Part shown: in pieces, positions 24,219 to 37,593 of the stretch | Numbering within the stretch: the first letter of the stretch is position 1 | Layout of the letters: each line of letters starts with the position of its first letter | Source: Dirofilaria immitis | Lineage: Eukaryota > Nematoda > Chromadorea > Rhabditida > Onchocercidae | Assembly: GCA_024305405.1 (NCBI GenBank) | Contig: JAKNDB010000103.1 | Coordinates: 434,001 to 498,000, forward strand | Direction: 5' to 3' | DNA: 64,000 bases | The notes under the pieces: model-generated | The model's input: the letters and a program-made list of their open reading frames with translations, nothing else | Databases searched by the model: none | What the model was told of the DNA's origin: nothing | Program-made: the position numbers and the translations under genes

Positions 24219-25277
24219 AACAAAAAGGCAAACTTCTGTCATATTTATGAAAAAATGTGAACTCTCGGAAGTTTAAAAGAAAATTAAATTAGTTAATTTT
24301 GTATGATTTAAATTTCAAATTTAAAATAGTTGCCAATTTCTCTGTAAAATTCGAATTTCTGGTGTTTGTAATGAATTTTGAAAATAAATTAGTTCTTCTT
24401 GATAGTGAGCTTTCTGGTTTGTCTGTAAATAATGAGCACGAATGTTTGCAAGCAATTGATTTGATGCATAAGTCTGGGGTTAAAACAGTAGTTGTTTCAA
24501 GTGGTCTCGAAACAGCAACTACAAAGTTTTGTTATGGATCTGTTTATAGAGGTATGTTTTAATATATTCATTCAATCTACTTATTTTAAATTTATATTTA
24601 TTATGAAAATTTTCTGAATAAAAGAATTATTTCAATAGTTGTAATTTTTTTCAATTCTCAATAATTCTATTTTGAAAGAATTTTAGAATAGCGAAGGGCG
24701 GTTACAAGATTTATTAAAGTTTATTTGCAAAACTGATTTCCAATAAACATTCATTGTTTAGGTCCTAATGAGCGAGCCCTGCAGTATCGTTTTGATATAC
24801 CGACTTTGCCAGGAGCATTTGTAGGTACTGGTGATGTTTTCATCAGCCTGCTTCTTGTTTGGATGGATAAATTGAATGGTGATATTGTAATGGCTATCCA
24901 GAACGTTATTGGCACTTTACAGCGTATTCTGCAACGAACTACAAACAAGGCATATTGTAAGATATTAGACAATCATTATTCAACAAGTTATTAAGAATCT
25001 TTTGTTCGCTATACATTTCGGATGTATAAAACTTCAATGTTTTAAAATTTTAGTTTCAATTCGAAGTTGGATAATACTTATTTGAATAGTTCAATGATAA
25101 ATATGATTTTTTCTTCTAACTTGCAGTTATCTGAATTTAATGAAATTTTTTTGTTTTCTAGATCAGCGAAATCCGAAAGAATATAATCCAACATCAGAGG
25201 AGTTGGAGCTGCAGCTGCTGCAAAGTCGCTTAGATATATTAGCTCCCCAAGTTAGCATTAAATCAACAAAGCTTTAG
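21569..25277 (+). CDS. pdxk-1: Pyridoxal kinase, 9 exons, one apparent 1-nt deletion at a splice junction
   Basis: Exons: 21569-21703, 21878-21932, 22218-22322, 22630-22712, 23419-23453, 23588-23673, 24406-24551, 24762-24956, 25162-25277. About 318 residues, against 312 in human PDXK. The enzyme phosphorylates pyridoxal, pyridoxine and pyridoxamine with ATP in the cytosol. Seen: [27 protein letters not shown] N-terminus near residues 22-45, substrate-loop [23 protein letters not shown], and FVGTGDVF, which carries the catalytic Asp of the ribokinase-like fold. Exons 4 and 5 do not join in frame with canonical borders. One additional T in the TTTTT run at 22708-22712 would give the expected residue before CDPVLGD and repair the phase. 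An unseen microexon in that 706-bp intron is the alternative. ATG 21569 is the first in frame and follows a likely trans-splice acceptor (21516). Confidence 0.93.
24187..24216. repeat. AT dinucleotide microsatellite in a pyridoxal kinase intron
   Basis: About fifteen TA/AT units in the intron between exons 6 and 7. Simple-sequence repeat; length probably varies. Confidence 0.85.
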
Positions 25278-28200
25278 CAGTCATAATTTATATCTTATCA
25301 TTCTAATTTAATATAAAAATTAAATTCACTTTCACAGTTTTTTAGAACTCATTTTCTAAATAAATATTATTCATTATTCCATTTTTGCATTAATTCTCAA
25401 TGATTGATACAGTTCTCATTTGTCCGTAGCATTTTTGAGAAGTGTTCACTTGCATTCTTTGCCACAGATTTCTCAAGAACAAGATGAACAAACTATGATT
25501 ATATTGTACCAATCACGAAAAAGTTGTATCGTATTATGTTCCTATTATTCCACGTCTCGTATTCCTAATTTTATATGATTGATGCGTGGTATGATAATTT
25601 CTAAATCCTCAATGTATGCTAAAATAGTTTATTACATTGCTATAAAATGTTTGCAAGAAAAACTGTTTTGTATAAAAGTTATTCTATAACAAAACAAAAT
25701 CGTCTCTGGGAAATTTTGGTGGCTGCATCTGATTAAAAATTTCTAAAATGAAGTTCTCAAGGAAGAGGAATTGCTGTTAGCCAAATATTCAATCAAAATT
25801 CAGGAATTAATCAGCGGTTTAATTTCAAACATTTGATCTTTTGAGGGATTTCGGAAATTCCTCGAATTTCTGACGTGACGTTTGATGCAACTGACTTGGT
25901 TATAAAATATTATCGAGAATACGTTTTTCAGACTGTTCTTGAATTATTCAAAGTAAATAAAAAGTGATAATTGAATAGTGCGTTTTCTTTTGCTGCAATA
26001 TATCTCGAATAGGAAACAGAGAAAATAAATTATGCCAGCTTTTTTTTTTCATTAAAATGCGTGAAAGAAAGCACGGTGCAAGTTCGAGATTATCACTTTT
26101 CTTGGAAATGGAAGATAGATCCTAATTCTGGCGAGTTCTATTTTTCTGTTGTTCAGAAGAAGTATAAAGATTTCTCGATATTGTTTTAATTAAATCACTT
26201 TTGTTAATTTATGCCATCATCTTTTTTCTTTTTTTTTTGAGATTTTTTGAAATGATCTGATCCAAGAAAAGGAAATTGTTGGTGACATAGTTGGTCATCA
26301 TTATGTCTTTTTTCCTTTTTCAAAAACATTTTCTTTGAAGAATAATTCAGCAAAATCTTAGCGGAATCTTGTCATGTAAAAGAATTCCCATCACATAAAT
26401 AAGTCATAAACAAAAACTATACAAGAAGTTGACAGCAAAACCAAACAAACTTCAAAATCATAAGTAAAGAAATAACATTAAAAATTAGTTGCAACCGAAA
26501 ATAATATCGATTAAAATGGAGTGAATAATTTGCCGTATGCTATCATCGCTTTTTTCATTTAAAAAAATCCTGTATTTCGGATTAACTGATTATCGAGATT
26601 GTGTTGATAGCATGGAAGTAAATTCAATTTCTTGATGTTCAAAGCTCTGTAAAAATTCTTGAATTTTTACCAATCCTTTATATCTCATTTCTTTGAAAAT
26701 TCAAGATTTTTGAAGAGATTTTTCAAGTTTGTGAAACAAGTGATCAGTTAAGGTAATGCATTTTTTACGTTTTTTCCTGGCTTCTGATTATTCGAAAATC
26801 GCTTCGTAGAAGGCTCGATTCAACAGAACGTTTCAATCGTGACAATAGTGCTATCAAGTTGTTGCAATGAAGCAGTCAAATTATCTAAAGCTTTTTTCAA
26901 AAATTTAATTTAAGCTTCAGACTTCTTTCTCTCTGAAAAGTTTTTCTTAACTTCTATACACTAATTTAATTTGTAGCAGAATTATGTAATACCTCTTATA
27001 GCAGAAGAATGCCATACTAGAATAATATATAGCATTGCCTGAGAGTACGGTAATTACAAATCAAAAGAGAGAGCAAAGCTTAAATACGAATTATAGTATT
27101 TTTTAGGATATGTGCAATTACAATTTCTTCAATGTGAGACCGATAAGAACAGTTGGCTTTCAAGCGTGCATTTATAAGTGCAATAAATCAATGATCCATT
27201 TCAAGAATTGTTATTGATCCATAGTGTGTCATATATCTAAATTTTTTTCTCTTTTAATTTAAATTATTTAATTGCTTCTGCCTCTACTATAATTGAAAAA
27301 CTAAAATATGTTTTTTATGACAAGCAAAGTTGGTAAGTATTTCAATAAAAGATAATTAAATGTTTTAATCGTAAATTTTCCTATGAAATATCGAACTTTT
27401 TATATATCGACTTCTTGCTTTATGAAGTTAATTTTAGAAGAATTCATCAACGATTTTACAATATAACCTAATCATCATAACTTTAACTTCGGAAAAGAAA
27501 GATTCAGATATCTTTTATAGTAGCATCTGTTTAATTACTTATTGTTACGAATTATTAGGGTAACTAATTATCAATCCTTTATTAGCTGTTGATGCCAGCT
27601 ATGTCAAATGCACTGTATAATTTTGAATATTTCAATAGCCTTTAATAAAATCTTAATAATTTTCTCTGACAATGAATAGTGAAAAAATATTGGAATTTAA
27701 GAAAAAGACAATCATTTCAATGAAATTCAAATACTATTAACTATTACCAATGATACTATGAAATATATTAATAGAGAAGATATAAAACTTCAATTATAGC
27801 ATTTGAATGAATATTTGTGAAAAAGATGAAAATGTATGCATATTATAATCTTGAAAATAGGGGTGTCTTCTAATGGATTCTCGTACAATATCAGGAAAAG
27901 AAGAGAAAAGATAAAATCATTTCATATTTTTCAAGGACACAATAATTCTCACATAATTTTCATAGTAAAAAAAATTTACTGCTAATTCAAAAAGTGTATT
28001 CAGTGATATTTGCACTACTTTTTTGTTACGAAAATCATTGCGGCGTGTCATCTTTTTTTTTTTTTAATTTAAAAATTATTTCTGCATATTGTCATACGGC
28101 GAATTCTCCGGAAAGCGATTTTATCGATGCAATTGCCTTAATGTTTATAAAGCGAATAAAATTTAATAGATGAATAATTAAATATTATTGGATGAAATTC

Positions 28201-31200
28201 AGGAATTCAAAGCATCTTTTACAAATGTCAAGTAAACCCCTTGATAATGGCCGCAAAAAAGAACTCCGTAGACAATCCATGATAGTAAGTCATGAAAATT
28301 AACAAAAGGTTCGCTAAACATTTTTTGATAAAAGTTTCTGAGTCTTAATGATGCCAATTTAATTCACATCGACAGTGCCTCATCTTTGCTGTTCAACTGT
28401 TTCCCTTCTTTTCTTTCACTTTCATTCCCTTCCTCCTAATTTTTCCCTTTCTTCTGGCGCTTCCAAACTTCTATCTATCTGAATTTCCATCCGTTTAAAA
28501 ACGAATTAGCTTACGAAATGCTAGAAATATGTTATCATTACTCAATATTGCTATGGCAAATCGTAACTCAAAATTTTTGATATTTAAGTTTCAAAAAGTT
28601 GCCTGTTACAAAAACATTATACGCTTATTTCATTCCATTAATCAAATTCTTCCCATGCCTCGACAAAGTTTTAGCAATAAAACGCCTAATCATTATTATA
28701 CGTAGCGTGTATGCATACACATCATCGTAAATGGTATTGTAAATTCATTACTTATTTCCCATTCAGTACTTACTGTAACCGAGATTTTTTTTCTTGAAAA
28801 GCTTAATTTTTTCTTCATGACAATCAATTCTGCTGCTATTTGCAATTTTCTGTTCCTTTCTGTTCTTATAAATCTCTCTTAAGAAATGCACTTCATTGAC
28901 TTTGCTGTTTTAAAAGTTTGAACAAACAATAAAAACAAATTTCATCGATTTAAGAGATTGTTAAGTGTAAAATTATAATTTTACATCATGCGATATCAAT
29001 TTAAAAATTAGTATTTCATAAATAAACTTTAATCTTTTGAATGACATTGGCAACTTTTGACTTCTTGAATTACATTAAAATTTCGATATATTTATTTTAA
29101 CACTCAAATTAAATTTAAATTAGCCTAATATTGTTAAATTAATGCAAAACGAACTAATTTTAAATCAATTTGAATTTTGGTTTTTAGTGAAATTCAAATT
29201 TGAATGTAATTTATTAAATAAATTTTAGCTGTCAAATTTCACTATAAAAATTACAAATTTCGTTTAATTTTTACGGAACTCAAGAAAATTATTGATTGCT
29301 TAAAATTTGATTTAACGAAACAAATTGATAGTTTGAAGAATCAAAGAAAATTTTTGTTTTCTACTTTTTCTTTTCTCTGCGTGAGAGATTTTTTCTGAGA
29401 ATTTTCGTCCTTTTAGATTGCTGAGCCGAGCGATTTACCAAAGATGATATTAATTTATTGATTTTAATTCATCATCTCTCTCGATTTTTTTGCTTTTATT
29501 TTCATGTTAAAATCTATCTATCATTGATAGCTATTGCAGAAGTCATCAATTTATTTCTTTGAACTTTTTAACTAAATCGTTTATAACAAATAATATTTGA
29601 CCGACAGTAAAGTTTGTCATGTTCAGCATTGTGTAATTAGTGTGGTTCAAGTCTCGTAATGATATCTGAGATAAAGTTCCAGAAATTCCAATAAAGGCCA
29701 AACTGAGGCAAGTTTATTTATTTCGTGAAGTATAAACGAATTTCTTAAGTTTTCTTACCTTATCGTCAATATCTCTCTCTCATTCTCTTACCATTTCTTA
29801 GGTCATAGTAACCCACTACTGCTTAAATTTATCATTTTAAGTGATTAGTGGAATCTCAATAATTAAATATTTTCAGATTTTGAGCAAGTCCTCTAGGCCT
29901 ATATCCGCATGGAAGAATTTGTCATGAGCAGCTGCCCGAAGATTTTTTTCACTAATATCATTGATGAGTCATCAGTTAATCTACAAAAAATGTATGCCAT
30001 TTCATCACTGGGCATTAATCAGACTCATACTGAAATATTCGTCCTAATCATAGCCCACTCGCATGGTGCCTATTGAATATGACCGTCCATTATAGCCTCA
30101 ATCTACTTTAGGTCCCAGTTTCCCTTTCTCTCAGCTTACTTATAGTTCTCTTGCTTTATCTATAATTTAACAAAATAAAATGTCGAAATCACTTGTCCTT
30201 TGAGAAATGTAAAATATTGATTTCAACATTTTGTTTCGATGACTCATCAACGAGATGTTTCAAATATTTCTCAGTGATAAGCCCAAAAAAGTAAATGCTT
30301 TAAATTTAAAGGACATTAGTATCATCGATAGCAGCATTTGTTTGTCATTGTTACTAATTATTTTGTTTCAGAAATCTTCCGAACAATTCAAATTATACTA
30401 ATCTTGAGGTTTTTTCAGATGTACCATCACTTTTAGTATCTTGATTAGTTCTGATTTTGAAATCTTCATGATTTAATATATCTCTAGGAAAAGACTTTTC
30501 TGAATAATTTTGATTCTATTGATCACGAAAAGAGTCGAGATATTATAGCATTCTTGTCAATTACTCTTGTTATATCTGCCATTAATCATTATTATTATTA
30601 TCAGTCTTAAATTATCTGTCCATACTTTATACCGTATATTATTTCTCTCATATCAAACCGTGAAAAGAGAGATGAATATTCATTAATTTCATTAATAATT
30701 CACATAAACGGAGAATTATAGTGCCAATGACGTTTTTGTCATATTTATAGGACAGCCTACGACGATTATGAATATTGAATGAATGTACGAGATAGTATCA
30801 GTGATGATTGTATCAAATGTGACTATTAATTATTGTTAAAAGTGACATTGTAATTTGGAACAAATAATTAGATAATAAGCAGATAGTATAACTCGGATAA
30901 AATTACAAGGCAAGTAATTAGGCTCATTTTTTTGTAACTCGGATAAAATTACAAGGCAAGTAATTAGGCTCATTTTTTTGTAACTCGGATAAAATTATAA
31001 GGCAAGTAATTAGCTTAATAGAGGAATTTTCTACTACTTTAGAAACTATTTCTTATTTAACTTAACTAAAATTTTCTATCTTTAAAACTATTTCAATATT
31101 TCCCATATTTCTCATCCGTCAGTTTGCGCCCTTGTTTAGTTTGATCCAAATCATTATCCCAATTTGACAGCCATCAATTCATCCTTTCGAAAAAAATATT

Positions 31201-34200
31201 TGTTTGTTTAATATATATTTCACATTCCCAATCTATCTAATCCATTCGAGTCAATTCTATGCAAAGGCTTATAATTAATGAGCCGAGCTTGGCTGAACGA
31301 ATTCTTCTAGCAAATCATTTTTCTCGCAGAAGAGAATCATTGAGAATAGTCGAGACTTCTTCTTTTTCCATAAAAACGACGAAAAAAAAAAAAAAAATGG
31401 AACAAGTGCAATGAACGTCAGAATTTGCAGCAATTTATCTCGAATACACTGCAAGCAAATAAAAGAAATATTACATCAAATCATCATCATCAGCAACAGC
31501 ACAACTGGCCGCATCTTCTCTTCTTCCTCTACTTTCATCGATAGTTTTTGTCTTCTATCGACCTTCGTGCACCCTGTTTTAATTAGCTTTAAACGAACTG
31601 GCGCCTTCATTAAATTTTCCTCTATCTTATCAATGATTTATCAAGACGAATGATTAGGACGAACATAATCTGAATATTGCGGCATACATATCGATAAACT
31701 GTACAAATTTTAATAGTTATTATTTATATCTTAATCCAAATTCTGTCATAATATCAGCACGACAGTTACTGAATAAGCATGGATGGCATGATTATCATCA
31801 TTATCATATGAAGCCCTTTACCTTGAGTCCCTGAAGTATTATTCATGTTTAGTAATTAAAATTTTGAACTTATCAATGGGAATTTTGAAGCTTAAAATTA
31901 TAATTATTTCTATAGAAATACTCGTTATTAATCCATCTTTATCTAAATATGTGAGAAATATTATGATTAATTCATTCAATCCTTTTCCTTCATTCATTCA
32001 TAAGTCTATATTTTTTGCTTTTCTGATATCATTCGTGCATAGGAATTAAGAATGGATAATATGATGATTTATTTTTTTATTTTATCTAAACTAAGCAGAA
32101 ATAGATGACATTGTTTATATTGCTTTAAATGTTAGCATTGATATTAGCGATAATCGTATTATTTAATAAAATTAAATCAAAGTTTCGGGAACAAGCAGCG
32201 GATTAAAGAATTAAAATAAAATATACTTTTGCCGGAAAATAAATTAATTTAAATTTTAATAATTAATAATGAAATTTTCATCATTCAAATTAAGCTTATT
32301 TCCAATATCAATATTTCAACCGACAAATTAATGCGCAAATAGTCTGAATGTTGTAATCATGACTCATCCCTGTTTCGCTTCTTCCAAATACATTACTTTA
32401 GTTTAAAAAATTAAGTTTTCAATTTCATTACTTTTTTGTCGGATTGAATTTAAATCGATTTCGGTGGCTATATTTTCAATCATGAGCCATCTAATCAAAC
32501 CTCTGTTATTCCAATTATTGATTGAAATCAATAAATTAGATCATTTATCATCAATGTTAAATGAGATTTGTAAAATAGATTTTCCCTCCGAAGTAGGATA
32601 AAATGTAAATTAAAATCGTATTTCAATGAATGATTCAAATATTAATAGCTATTAATGTTAATGATAGTGAACGTAGTCATAATAGTGTTAAATTACTTGA
32701 TAGACAATCAATTCTTATCGATAATGATAGTAATAAATGATGTATTATTATAGAATCAGGTTCCACTATTCCTCTGCCTCCTTCCCCAGTCGAGTAAATC
32801 AATAAGATAATTACGTCAAAGAAATAAATAAACTGTTAATATGCACGATAACAGTGATAATGATTATGATATCTACGGCAATGGAATGTTGCTAGAGCGA
32901 ACTTTTAATTTTTTATTTCAATTTCAAGATGGGTTATTTTCGAACATCCTCTAAAATTTTCCTCAAAAATTTTGGCAATCATTTTCGAATTCCTTTGGGA
33001 ATTTATGAATCAATTTGATTTGTTTCTTTAACTGATGATTCATTGTTCTTTGCTACACCACAATGTGTTATTACACAGAAACAATATATAGTATAACATT
33101 TGAATCTTTCTTTTTTTTTAAATAGGAAACCGTCGAACGTAGTAGTAAAGTATGTGTTAAATTGAGAAGACAACTGGAATTAGATTTGATAACAATCTTT
33201 ATTTATCAATCATAGAAATTTAGAAATTGTTTTGTTTATTAATCAAATTGGCTTAATTATCGAATTCATTTATTTGCATATTATTTGTTGCTATAATCCT
33301 TCGATGTTATCAAACTTATAGCATGGAAAATGATGGCAGAAGCTTCTATTAGTGTAGTATACATTTTTCGCCCATCAAATCGCTTCCTCTCTTCTTTAGA
33401 GCTTGCTGATATCATAAATTTACACTATGATTGAACATTTTCACTAATTGAAAATTTTAAGCCATCTGGTAAATGTGAGAAGCGAAGAAGACATTAAAAA
33501 TTCTCCGGGATTTTCCTGGGAAATGATATATTTTGTCGCTAATTAATTACATATCAGATTTATCCAACCTCATAAGTATGAAATTTAGTTGTGATCATGT
33601 ATAAAAAATTGTGTAGTGAAATTTCAAGATAAAAGCAGAACATATCGATAAGTTTTGAAATACTCTTACAATTTACAAGTTTCCAGATTCTATCTGTTTA
33701 TTAAACGATCTCGAAGAAAGTTATTGTACATAATCTGAAACAATAAGTTATATATTGATAAGGCATGATTTTTCTTTTTGTAAAAGATCGGAAACAACGA
33801 ACCGTTATTTTCCATTATCCCTATAAAATTTCGGATTCTTTGCTTCTCTGAACAAGAAGAAAATTTATCCATTTCAACTATAATTGATATCTGTATTTGA
33901 AATGGTTAAATCTCGTGTGTTAGTCCCTTGACTTTCAAACTAAAAATAAAAGATGGATTTTTTCTGAATGAATGAAATATAGGAATAGTTTTAAATGTAA
34001 TATATAATTAACAACTTATTATAAAAAATACAATGAGACTTACATCCATTTTTAGAAAGAATCATATACAATGAATAATGTAAATTTGAACATATTAAAA
34101 AAATTTTTTCTTGAAGAAGGAGAAGTGTCAAAGAGAATAGCCATTTTCGAAAAAGTAATATATTCAATTTTTGAATTTGAAAAATTAAGCTCTAAAAAAA

Positions 34201-37200
34201 TCAGTAATATTTTTGAAGAACAAATGAAAATTGTTTAAGTTTTAGAGGATACATTCAGTGGCGTATGGATATTTCAGCACAACGAAATATAACACAAAGA
34301 TTGGATTTCGAAGAAAAATATCTTTCGCAGAGAAATTAAATGTTGATTATTGAATTCTTCTTTTCTCAGCCTTTTAGCTTCTATTTTAGTATTGAATTTA
34401 AAATTGATTCCATTTTCTAATTTTTTTGTATCCTCCTTTTCCTAAAACTAAAAATTCTGCTAACTTATAAGCAATCAGAGTTGCTCATGATAGTTTTATC
34501 ATCGTTTCAACTGATTAAGCTTACCCCTTATCATTACAGCAAACCATACTGGAATCTACACCTGGATTTCAACTGAAATAAGGGATAATTCGACGAATTT
34601 ATTTATCTCGAAGCAATTCCTCATTTAATTCTTCTTTCTTATATTCCTAATTGTTGCTAAAGCATGAAGGAAATCATTTTCAGATAATCTCCATTCTATT
34701 AAAATGATCTCCATTTTACGGCCCTTTGATCTTCAAATGAACTTATCGATCAGAAGGCCGTTATTAAAACACTGAATGAAATATTATAAGACATCGAATG
34801 AATGGAATTTTGAATGCTTCATGAGAACAAATTCACAACAATAGCAATAAAATAGAATAGCATGGAATATCGTAAAATCGTAAAATCTCAAAATCCAAAA
34901 GGATAAAAGAGAAGAGAATTATAGGCTGATTTGTATAATTTTATTATATATTGAAAATTTCGAGAATTTCAATTTTCCCGAAAATTTCATTTCATGCTAT
35001 TCGTTTATGACAAATTGTATAGTTTTATTCTAATAAGAAAGAATAATTGAAGCAACTTTTTTCTTCCTTTCTTTTTCTGAAAAATTTAATTTCTAACTTC
35101 CCGTCTATTACTATAGTCGATTTGATTTTCTAGATTCGGAAGTGATCATTGATCAGTTTGTTTTTCTAAACTCTCGAATGGTCACATCTAAAAGGAACAT
35201 TTCCATGATAACTAAAACAGCTTATTGTTAAGAATGCGATGCCGTTTTTAGTGTCTTTACAAATATTTTTTATTTCATCTAACATGGAATTATAAAAATC
35301 GTCTATTATTCGCTTTAAATTATTTATTGATAAAAATGAATGGATTGAAAATAATTCTTGGAAATGTTTTCAAAAAGGCAACATTGCTAAATTATAACCT
35401 TAATTCGCATCCAGGAAGGGGTATAAACAGCTTATAGTTGCATAGAATAGACTCGAGAAATATTGCCAAGCTTACAGTTGTTTGCATATGGTAGCTAATT
35501 AAAGAAATAGTTTAATAGTAGAATCGAATGGATAAGTAGAAAAAAAAGGGAAAAATTAGCCTGTAAAAAGTGAAATAATTCATGGGCGGTTTAAGTCCTT
35601 TCATGAATATACGCATTGAAAGCAATAGACATACTTCATACTTCAAAATTAACATTTATCTTTTTTTTTTCCTCGACAAATTTCTCTTCAATAATAAAGA
35701 TGATAGATATCACGGAAATATTAGTTTGCTTCCAAAATATAAGGAGACAAGAGCTTTTGAGATAAATTGATTCCAAATAATTTTATTAGCCATTTAAGAA
35801 GAATTTTATGTCATGAAATTTTAAATGAGAAGATATATGTCAAGATATTTCTGTTTTTTCCATTTTCCATATGTTCAATTCCAGGCTTCTGCCACGCTGA
35901 CTTTCTTGTCCGATAAACTTTATTTATTCTGATATTTCTCATCAAATTTTAACATAATTTGAAAGTAACGACATTTCATTGTATCAAATATCGGCCAAAC
36001 TGAAATGCAATTTGATAAAAAAATGAAAATAGACATCCATTAGTGTTATTTAGACTCTTGAAATCGTTGAACTAGCAATGCAAATTCTTAAACTACATCT
36101 TTCCCGGAAACTGTTTCTCAGAAATTCCTAAATGATCTCGATCCTTATTAGGAATTATGAATATTTTGTTATCGAGAAGATTTGAGCAGTTGCAGAAGTT
36201 TGGATTATTCGTCTTTTTTATTATGTATTTTATTAGTATACAAATTTGGTCATGTTAAGATTTGGGCTGAAAGTTGTTGATATTTATAAAAATAATTGTT
36301 AAGCTAAATAAGTTGGTATTTCTTGTAAATATTATCGATTTAGATCGCTACAAGTGTAAAATGAGACGTATATAAATTAGATCGCAAATGTTCGTAATTC
36401 ACGAAAATTTCAACAAACTACTATTCGATGAGCGAAGATTGACATGTATCTTTCTTTATTTTTATGGGAAGTAAAATTTTCTCCATCCATTTCAGCTTGG
36501 AACGCTCATTGTAAACAAAATGAGTAATCGTAACCTGAAAATGAGTAATCGATCTTGTTTAGTTGATGGCATCCAAAGCCGCCCAAATTTGATTAAGTAA
36601 TAACAAAATAATGGACATATTTTTACGGTGTCTTCAATGATTAATGGCTGATTTTAAGATTCATAAGATAGAAAAGTTTTCTTCGTTATCATATTTATTT
36701 TCTTTGTACTATTAGAAAATAGATGAATTGAAACTAGAAACTAACTCTAACCTTTTAAGGTTGTACTGTGGTACTTACACTTTGTATTGGAATCTTCAAA
36801 CATTTAGTTCTGTGATAAATTCTACTATCAAAACTGACATATTATGTATCTATTAATTATATACCAATATACAATATCATCGCATGGATATCATATATCA
36901 ATATGTTTGATAATTTCATTTATTGAAATTAATTCCAAATTATTATCGATCGAATTTATGCTAATTAAAATTAAACGAAAAGAGCTAATCGTAATAAACG
37001 GTAAATGAACGAATGTTAGAGAATGATGAAGAGGATGGACATAGGAGGTAGGAGGGAACGCTTTAAAGATCGATCGATAAATTTTAGAAATGAATCGATT
37101 AATCGTACTTGCCTTTCCTATTTTCACTTCTGATTTATTCCATTTCGCTTCCTTCATCGACTTGCGAACTTGCACAGTTATCGATGATTTAATATTTTTG

Positions 37201-37593
37201 GAATTGGTTTTATTAATAAAACATTAATTAAATGGGGTATTTTTAGTGTATTTCTTTGAAAGATAATTCGCCTTCTTCGTTCAAAGTTTAATTAACGATG
37301 CAAAAATTATAAGATCGGAATTTTTTAAAAAGTTGGCTGGATAAATCCAAGTTTGATTAACTGTGAGAAATAAATGAGAAAGTGAGAATTGTTTCAGAAG
37401 GATTGATTAAAAATCTGACGAGGAATTTTGTAAAATTTCAATGAAATTTAGCCTTTCTCTTTAGTATTAGCGAGTTTTTCTTACAATAATAATTACAACT
37501 TTTGTTTCATTGCTACCTTTCGTGCTATACTCAATGATGCTTTCAACTTCGTTAATCTTCTTTGACTAATTTTATCATTAGCTATGATTTCAG
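25278..37593. other. 12-kb gene-poor AT-rich stretch
   Basis: No convincing gene was found on either strand. It may contain upstream exons and large introns of the MAP1-family gene whose N-terminal part is missing, or cis-regulatory DNA. Contents: a 46-bp tandem repeat at 30889-31014, a CG-richer 24-base candidate microexon at 33126-33149 (atag|GAAACCGTCGAACG...AAA|gtatgtg), an isolated 55-codon ATG frame at 29909-30076, and many short homopolymers. Longer open frames (31411-31653, 31864-32049, 36891-37175) have intergenic composition and no exon borders. Confidence 0.5.
30889..31014. repeat. 46-bp tandem repeat, three copies
   Basis: The unit begins TAACTCGGATAAAATTACAA and starts at 30889, 30935 and 30981. 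The first two copies are identical; the third is partial and carries one change (TTATAAGG). The repeat lies in the gene-poor region and has no open frame. Confidence 0.9.
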
